From Janthinobacterium psychrotolerans (lineage in GTDB: Bacteria; Pseudomonadota; Gammaproteobacteria; Burkholderiales; Burkholderiaceae_D), in assembly GCF_001677885.1 (NCBI RefSeq), contig NZ_LOCQ01000062.1:372001-436000 (forward strand): DNA of 64,000 nucleotides, in the 5' to 3' direction. Position numbers and translations under genes: made by a program. This document shows positions 58,839-64,000 of the stretch, in pieces. The number at the start of each line of letters is the position of its first letter. Position 1 is the first letter of the stretch. The notes under the pieces were generated by a model. The model did no database searches. It saw only the letters and a list, made by a program, of their open reading frames with translations, and was not told the DNA's origin.

Positions 58839-60338
58839 ATGATGCAGTCTACGATTTCTACACTACCTCCCTACCTGAGTCTGTCGATCTGGGTGCCGAT
58901 CATCTGCGGCGTCCTGGTCCTGGCTCTCGGCCGTGACAGCAAAGCGGGTTTTACCCGCTGGCTGTCGCTGGCTGGCGCGGTGCTCAGCATGCTGTGCACC
59001 TTGCCGCTGATCCAGCATTTCGACAATGCCGCGCACGGCATGCAGTTCGTTGAAAAAGCACCGTGGATCGAGACCTTCAATATCTGGTACTCGCTCGGCA
59101 TCGACGGCCTGTCGCTGTGGTTCGTGCCGCTGACCGCCTTCATCACGGTGATCGTGGTGATCTCGGCCTGGCAGGTGATCGAGAAGCGCATCGCCCAGTA
59201 CATGGGTGCCTTCCTGATCCTGTCGGGCCTGATGATCGGCGTGTTCTGCGCGATGGACGGCCTGCTGTTCTACTTCTTCTTTGAAGCGACCCTGATCCCG
59301 ATGTACATCATCATCGGTATCTGGGGTGGTTCGAACCGCGTGTACGCCTCGTTCAAGTTCTTCCTGTACACCTTCTTCGGTTCGCTGCTGACCCTGGTCG
59401 CCATCATCTACCTGCGTTCTAAAACCGGTAGCTTCGACATCCTCGAATGGCATGCCTTCAAGCTGTCGATGCGCGAACAGATCTTTATCTTCATCGCCTT
59501 CCTGATGGCGTTTGCCGTCAAGGTGCCGATGTTCCCGGTCCACACCTGGCTGCCGGACGTCCACGTCGAAGCGCCTACCGGTGGTTCGGCCGTGCTGGCC
59601 GCCATCATGCTGAAACTGGGCGCCTACGGCTTCCTGCGTTTTTCGCTGCCGATCACGCCGGACGCCAGCCACTACCTGTCGGGCTTCATGATCGCGCTGT
59701 CGCTGATCGCCGTGATCTACGTCGGCCTGGTCGCCCTGGTGCAGACCGACATGAAAAAACTGGTCGCCTACTCGTCGATCGCCCACATGGGTTTCGTCAC
59801 CCTGGGCTTTTTCATGTTCAACGACATCTCGGTGCAGGGCGGCATCGTGCAGATGGTGTCGCACGGCTTTATCTCGGGCGCCATGTTCCTGTGCATCGGC
59901 GTGCTGTATGACCGCATGCATACCCGTAACATCGCCGACTACGGTGGGGTGGTGAACCGCATGCCGAAATTTGCCGCCTTCTTCGTGCTGTTCTCGATGG
60001 CCAACTGCGGCTTGCCGGCGACCTCCGGCTTCGTCGGCGAGTTCATGGTGATCCTGGGCGCGGTGCAGTTCAATTTCTGGATCGGTCTGCTGGCTGCAAC
60101 GGCACTGATCTGGGGCGCGGCGTACTCGCTGTGGATGGCCAAGCGCGTGGTGTTCGGCAAGATCAAGAACAAGCATGTGGCAGAACTGACCGATATCAAC
60201 AAACGTGAATTCTTCATGCTTGCTGTGCTGGCTATCGCCGTGCTTGTGATGGGTCTGTATCCAGCCCCGTTCACCGACACGATGCAAACGTCGGTGACGG
60301 ACCTGCTCAAGCATGTCGCCACCAGCAAGTTGCCTTAA
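58839..60338 (+). CDS. nuoM: NADH-quinone oxidoreductase subunit M
   Basis: This 499-residue antiporter-like proton pump contains [20 protein letters not shown] and the channel segments [20 protein letters not shown] and [20 protein letters not shown]. An MM start leaves two possible ATGs; the first is used. Confidence 0.96.
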   Translation: MMQSTISTLPPYLSLSIWVPIICGVLVLALGRDSKAGFTRWLSLAGAVLSMLCTLPLIQHFDNAAHGMQFVEKAPWIETFNIWYSLGIDGLSLWFVPLTAFITVIVVISAWQVIEKRIAQYMGAFLILSGLMIGVFCAMDGLLFYFFFEATLIPMYIIIGIWGGSNRVYASFKFFLYTFFGSLLTLVAIIYLRSKTGSFDILEWHAFKLSMREQIFIFIAFLMAFAVKVPMFPVHTWLPDVHVEAPTGGSAVLAAIMLKLGAYGFLRFSLPITPDASHYLSGFMIALSLIAVIYVGLVALVQTDMKKLVAYSSIAHMGFVTLGFFMFNDISVQGGIVQMVSHGFISGAMFLCIGVLYDRMHTRNIADYGGVVNRMPKFAAFFVLFSMANCGLPATSGFVGEFMVILGAVQFNFWIGLLAATALIWGAAYSLWMAKRVVFGKIKNKHVAELTDINKREFFMLAVLAIAVLVMGLYPAPFTDTMQTSVTDLLKHVATSKLP

Positions 60339-60355
60339 ATACGAAGATCCATAAC

Positions 60356-61858
60356 ATGACTAATGCACCTAACCTGGTCCCGCTGTACGCGGAGATCTTT
60401 CTGCTGATCGCCACGTCGGCGATCCTGCTGATCGATATGTTCTTGCCTGCGGCGAAGCGTTCGATCACCTATGCGCTGTCGCTGCTGACCCTGGCCGGCT
60501 GCACCTTGCTGACCGTGGGCGACTTCACCGCCGGCACCACCGTCTACACGTTCCACAATATGTTCGTGTCGGACCCGATGTCGAACTTGCTGAAACTGTT
60601 CTCGTATGGCGCCGTCGCCATGACCCTGATCTACTCGCGCAGCTATGCCACCGACCGCACCATGCTGTCCGGTAACCTGGGCGGCGAGTTTTATGTGCTG
60701 GCCCTGTTCGCACTGCTGGGCCAGATGATCATGATCTCGGCCAACAGCTTCCTGATCATCTATCTGGGTCTGGAACTGATGTCGCTGTCGCTGTACGCCC
60801 TGATCGCGCTGCGCCGCGACAACGCCAAGGCGACCGAAGCGGCGATGAAATACTTCATCCTCGGCGCTTTGGCCTCCGGCTTCATGTTGTACGGTATCTC
60901 GATGCTGTACGGCGCGACCGGCTCGCTGGACCTGGGCGTGGTACGCGCCGCGCTGGAGTCGGGCAAAGCCAACGGCACCATCATGGTGTTCGGCCTGGTG
61001 TTCCTGGTTGCCGGCCTGGCTTTCAAACTGGGCGTGGTGCCATTCCACATGTGGGTGCCCGACGTCTATCAGGGTTCGCCGACGGCCGTGACGTTGCTGC
61101 TGGGCGCGGCGCCAAAACTGGCCGCGTTCGCCATCTGCCTGCGCCTGCTGGCCGAAGGCCTGCTGCCAATGGCACGCGACTGGCAGCAAATGCTGATGAT
61201 CCTGGCCGTGATGTCGCTGGCCATCGGTAACTTCACGGCGATTGCGCAGACCAACCTGAAGCGCATGCTGGCGTACTCGACCATCGCACAGATGGGCTTC
61301 GTGCTGCTGGGCCTGATGTCGGGTACCTTCACCGATGCGACCGGCGTGCTCAACGCCACCGGCGCGGCCACCGCCTACGGCGCGGCCATGTACTACGTCG
61401 TCACCTATGTGTTCACCACGCTCGGTACCTTCGGCGTGATCATGCTGCTGGCCCGCCATGGCTTCGAAGCGGAAGAACTGGCCGACTTCAAGGGCCTGGG
61501 CAAACGCAGCCCGATCTTCGCACTGGTGATGACCCTGTTCATGTTCTCGCTGGCCGGCGTGCCACCGCTGATGGGCTTCATGGCCAAGTACTCGGTACTG
61601 GCCGCCGTGCTGGGCACGGGCCAGATCTGGCTGACCATCGTTGCCGTGCTGTTCTCGCTGATCGGCGCCTTCTACTACCTGCGCGTCGTGAAGATGATGT
61701 GGTTCGACGAGCCGACCGACAGCCACGCGCTGGTGGTGCATGGCGACATGCGCATCGTGCTGGCCGCCAACGGCGCCATGGTACTGGTCCTGGGCGTGCT
61801 GCCACAGAGCATCCTGGCTGCCTGCGCCACGGCGATTTCCAAAACGCTGGTATCGTAA
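60356..61858 (+). CDS. nuoN: NADH-quinone oxidoreductase subunit N
   Basis: This 500-residue antiporter-like proton pump contains [40 protein letters not shown] and [20 protein letters not shown]. It is the last subunit of the operon; a small DUF2818 gene follows four bases later. Confidence 0.96.
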   Translation: MTNAPNLVPLYAEIFLLIATSAILLIDMFLPAAKRSITYALSLLTLAGCTLLTVGDFTAGTTVYTFHNMFVSDPMSNLLKLFSYGAVAMTLIYSRSYATDRTMLSGNLGGEFYVLALFALLGQMIMISANSFLIIYLGLELMSLSLYALIALRRDNAKATEAAMKYFILGALASGFMLYGISMLYGATGSLDLGVVRAALESGKANGTIMVFGLVFLVAGLAFKLGVVPFHMWVPDVYQGSPTAVTLLLGAAPKLAAFAICLRLLAEGLLPMARDWQQMLMILAVMSLAIGNFTAIAQTNLKRMLAYSTIAQMGFVLLGLMSGTFTDATGVLNATGAATAYGAAMYYVVTYVFTTLGTFGVIMLLARHGFEAEELADFKGLGKRSPIFALVMTLFMFSLAGVPPLMGFMAKYSVLAAVLGTGQIWLTIVAVLFSLIGAFYYLRVVKMMWFDEPTDSHALVVHGDMRIVLAANGAMVLVLGVLPQSILAACATAISKTLVS

Positions 61859-61862
61859 GCGC

Positions 61863-62192
61863 ATGGACGCCACGGTATCGAGCTGGCTGGTGATCGCCAT
61901 GGGCATCCTGGCGGCCAACCTGCCGTTCTTTAACGACAAGCTGTTTGCCGCCGTGCCCTTGAAAAAGAGCGCGGCGCCAGCGGACGGCAAGGGCTGGCGC
62001 AAGCCGCTGGCGCTGCGCCTGCTGGAGATGGTGGTGTTGTACTTCATCGTCGGCGGCGTGGCCTTCATGCTCGAAGCGCGCCTCGGTAATGCTTTCCCGC
62101 AAACCTGGGAGTTTTATGCCATTACCGGATGCTTGTTTCTGGTCCTGGCATTTCCGGGATTCGTGGCACGCTACCTGCGCAAACGCCGCTAA
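61863..62192 (+). CDS. DUF2818 membrane protein
   Basis: This 109-residue protein has three helices (SSWLVIAMGILAANLPFFND, LRLLEMVVLYFIVGGVAFML, FYAITGCLFLVLAFPGFVAR). DUF2818 is found after nuoN in many betaproteobacteria. A role in complex I assembly has been guessed from context only. Confidence 0.88.
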   Translation: MDATVSSWLVIAMGILAANLPFFNDKLFAAVPLKKSAAPADGKGWRKPLALRLLEMVVLYFIVGGVAFMLEARLGNAFPQTWEFYAITGCLFLVLAFPGFVARYLRKRR

Positions 62193-62207
62193 ACACCACT
62201 GCAAAAG

Positions 62208-62230
62208 CGGCGCCTCAGGCGCCGTTTTTT
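62208..62230 (+). terminator. Intrinsic terminator of the nuo-DUF2818 operon
   Basis: CGGCGCC-TCA-GGCGCCG, a perfect 7-bp GC stem with a 3-base loop, is followed by six T. Confidence 0.93.
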
Positions 62231-62248
62231 ATTGAATAAGGACTACGC

Positions 62249-62806
62249 ATGGACACGCATCTGCTTGAAACCAAAGTCGACGGCGAGACCGTTTTTACGG
62301 GCGGCTTCCTGCAAGTGCGGCGCGACCGCGTCAGCCTGCCTGATGGCAAGATCACCAGCCGCGAATACATCCTGCACCCGGGCGCGGTGGTGATCCTGCC
62401 GCTGCTCGACGACGGCACGGTGCTGATGGAGCGCCAGTTCCGCTATCCGCTGAACCAGGTCTTTATTGAATTTCCCGCCGGTAAAATCGATGCGGGCGAA
62501 GCGCACCTGGCCTGCGCCCAGCGCGAACTGCTGGAAGAGACCGGCTATACGGCCAGCGACTGGCAATTTGTGTCCACCATCCACAACGCCATCGCCTATT
62601 CGGACGAGCACCTGGAACTGTTCCTGGCGCGCGGCCTGGTGGCCGGCGAACGCCAGCTTGACGAAGGCGAATTCCTGGAGACCTTCACGGCCACCGTGCC
62701 GCAATTGCTGGACTGGGTGCGCGACGGCACGATTACCGACGTGAAAACCGTGATCGGCATCTTCTGGCTCGACAAAATCACCAGCGGCGCCTGGCAGCCG
62801 GCCTGA
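62249..62806 (+). CDS. Nudix hydrolase, ADP-ribose pyrophosphatase type
   Basis: This 185-residue enzyme has Nudix box Gx5Ex7REUxEExGU present as GKIDAGEAHLACAQRELLEE then TGY. The upstream VILPLLDDGTVLMERQFRYP and the general architecture match NudF-like ADP-ribose or ADP-sugar pyrophosphatases. The substrate is inferred from family only. Confidence 0.9.
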   Translation: MDTHLLETKVDGETVFTGGFLQVRRDRVSLPDGKITSREYILHPGAVVILPLLDDGTVLMERQFRYPLNQVFIEFPAGKIDAGEAHLACAQRELLEETGYTASDWQFVSTIHNAIAYSDEHLELFLARGLVAGERQLDEGEFLETFTATVPQLLDWVRDGTITDVKTVIGIFWLDKITSGAWQPA

Positions 62807-62825
62807 GCGCAGGAGCAAGTTTCGC

Positions 62826-63530
62826 ATGCGCGCCGCCGTCTGCCTGATCCTGGCGCTGGCTTCGGCCAGCGGCAGTGCGTTGGCGCAAACGCGTACGCCA
62901 TTCCAGGTGCGCTGCGAAGACACCATCAGCAAGACGGTCTCGGTGCTGACGGCGCAGCAGAATGGTTATTCCATCGACACCCATCTGCCGTACCGCGCGC
63001 TGACGGCCATGAAGGGCGTGGCGCGCAGCAATGCCTTCGTGCTCGGGCTGACCAGGACCGATTCGCAAGTGAAGATCGCGCTGGCCGGCCCGATGCTGTT
63101 CGATCCGGTCAGCGGCTACGAATGCGTGGCGCCGCAGATCGGCGTGAGCCTGACCTACGCGCCCGTGATCATCTATATCGGCCGTGAATTTCCGCCCGGT
63201 ACCTGCGCGTATGATGAGATACTCAAGCATGAACTGCGGCACATGAAAACCTATATGGACCATCTGCCGCGCGTGGAAAGCACCGTGCGCGCGGCGCTGG
63301 CCAAACGCTTCGAGGCGCGCCCCCTGTATGCGCCGCGCGGCACGGCCAAGGCGGCGCTGGCGCGCGAAATCGACACCGGCTGGCTGCCCTATATCAAGGC
63401 GGAAATGCGCAAGGTGGAAACCCTGCAGGCCGCCATCGATTCGCCGCAGGAATATGCGCGCCTGGGCAAGGCCTGCAACGGCGAAATCCAGACTATCCTG
63501 GCCGGCAAGGCTGCGCCGGCCGGCAAATGA
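62826..63530 (+). CDS. Secreted protein with HExxH motif
   Basis: This 234-residue protein has a signal peptide (MRAAVCLILALASASGSALA) and a mature domain rich in beta strands. In the middle lies EILKHELRHMKTYMDH, an HExxH motif with a further His and Asp downstream, which would suit a zinc metalloprotease active site. Three or four Cys (RCEDT, YECVAP, GTCAYDE, KACNGE) could form disulfides. The family is not recognised with confidence. It lies between a Nudix gene and ispD. Confidence 0.7.
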   Translation: MRAAVCLILALASASGSALAQTRTPFQVRCEDTISKTVSVLTAQQNGYSIDTHLPYRALTAMKGVARSNAFVLGLTRTDSQVKIALAGPMLFDPVSGYECVAPQIGVSLTYAPVIIYIGREFPPGTCAYDEILKHELRHMKTYMDHLPRVESTVRAALAKRFEARPLYAPRGTAKAALAREIDTGWLPYIKAEMRKVETLQAAIDSPQEYARLGKACNGEIQTILAGKAAPAGK

Positions 63531-63541
63531 CGAAAGCAACA

Positions 63542-64000
63542 ATGAACGGACAAGAACATACGGCCCGCCATATTGCGCTGATCCCCGCCGCCGGCGTGGG
63601 CGCGCGCATGGCAGCAAACAGCCCCAAGCAATACCTGCACATCGCCGGCAAACCAATGCTGCGCCACGCGCTCGACGCCTTTCTGGCCAGCCCGCTGATC
63701 GCCCACACCTATGTGGTGGTCAGCCCCGATGACGGCTGGATCGACGGCGTGATCCCCGAGCACGGCGTGACGGTGCTGCGCTGCGGCGGCGCGACCCGCA
63801 TGGAGAGCATTTTGAACGGCCTGCACGCGCTGCAGGACGTGCTGCAGGGCGTGGATCAGATACTGGTGCACGACGCGGCGCGGCCCGGTCTCACGCCTGC
63901 CTTGATCGCCAAGCTGATCGCGGAAGTGGGCCAGCACCCGGCCGGCGGCCTGCTGGGCTTGCCGGTGGTCGATACCGTCAAGCGGGCAGGGCAGGGCAAT
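63542..64000 (+). CDS. ispD: 2-C-methyl-D-erythritol 4-phosphate cytidylyltransferase, 5' part
   Basis: The frame runs to the window end (153 codons). ALIPAAGVGARMAANSPKQY is the CTP-binding signature of IspD, followed by LVHDAARPGLTP. It makes CDP-methylerythritol in the non-mevalonate isoprenoid pathway; ispF usually follows. An in-frame ATG 15 bases upstream overlaps the preceding stop (ATGA) and is an alternative start. Confidence 0.95.
   Translation, partial: MNGQEHTARHIALIPAAGVGARMAANSPKQYLHIAGKPMLRHALDAFLASPLIAHTYVVVSPDDGWIDGVIPEHGVTVLRCGGATRMESILNGLHALQDVLQGVDQILVHDAARPGLTPALIAKLIAEVGQHPAGGLLGLPVVDTVKRAGQGN

Overview
The window is a high-GC, gene-dense stretch of a betaproteobacterial chromosome. 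Gene order points to Burkholderiales, most likely Oxalobacteraceae (Janthinobacterium / Duganella / Massilia group): iscR-S-U-A-hscB-hscA-fdx-iscX, ilvI-ilvH-ilvC-...-pssA, rpsO-pnp, tpiA-secG-tRNA-Leu-nuoA-N-DUF2818-nudix. The genus is an inference from gene order and protein character; no 16S gene is present.

Layout. 1-14.3 kb is accessory or regulatory: the end of a radical SAM gene, a decayed AraC-type regulator, a 1664-residue protein kinase / ATPase / GAF / GGDEF fusion, two LysR regulators each facing a metabolic cluster (an MBL-fold protein with a DsbA-like protein, and a fumarylacetoacetase-type hydrolase with maleylacetoacetate isomerase), a ChaC-like cyclotransferase, and a TonB-dependent siderophore receptor behind a Fur-box-like site. 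14.3-18.0 kb is a scarred region: a NADAR protein, then an unrecognised orphan gene (15.6-17.4 kb) lying between two internally deleted ISAs1-family remnants, with an apparent partner gene cut off by the second one. 18.0-24.9 kb is the ISC iron-sulfur assembly operon plus a methyltransferase. 24.9-28.5 kb holds an interspersed repeat cluster, a pseudouridine-synthase-like protein, a truncated globin, and a sigma factor operon (sigma, DUF3619, DUF3106, RDD).

28.5-47 kb is mainly housekeeping: branched-chain amino acid synthesis (ilvI, ilvH, ilvC), an MFS exporter, tandem SIMPL-domain proteins, phosphatidylserine synthase, a BamE-like lipoprotein, rpsO-pnp, a chemoreceptor, small secreted proteins, a quinone oxidoreductase, tpiA, secG and tRNA-Leu(GAG). 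47.2-61.9 kb is the complete 14-gene nuo operon for respiratory complex I, in order A to N. The window ends with DUF2818, a Nudix ADP-sugar hydrolase, a secreted HExxH protein, and the 5' part of ispD.

The most unusual items are the kinase-ATPase-GGDEF fusion, the IS-flanked orphan gene with its truncated neighbour and disputed start, and the pseudouridine-synthase-like protein whose catalytic Asp is replaced by Glu. I did not find a convincing new multi-gene defence or biosynthetic system. The orphan locus at 15.6-17.6 kb is the only real candidate for something undescribed.
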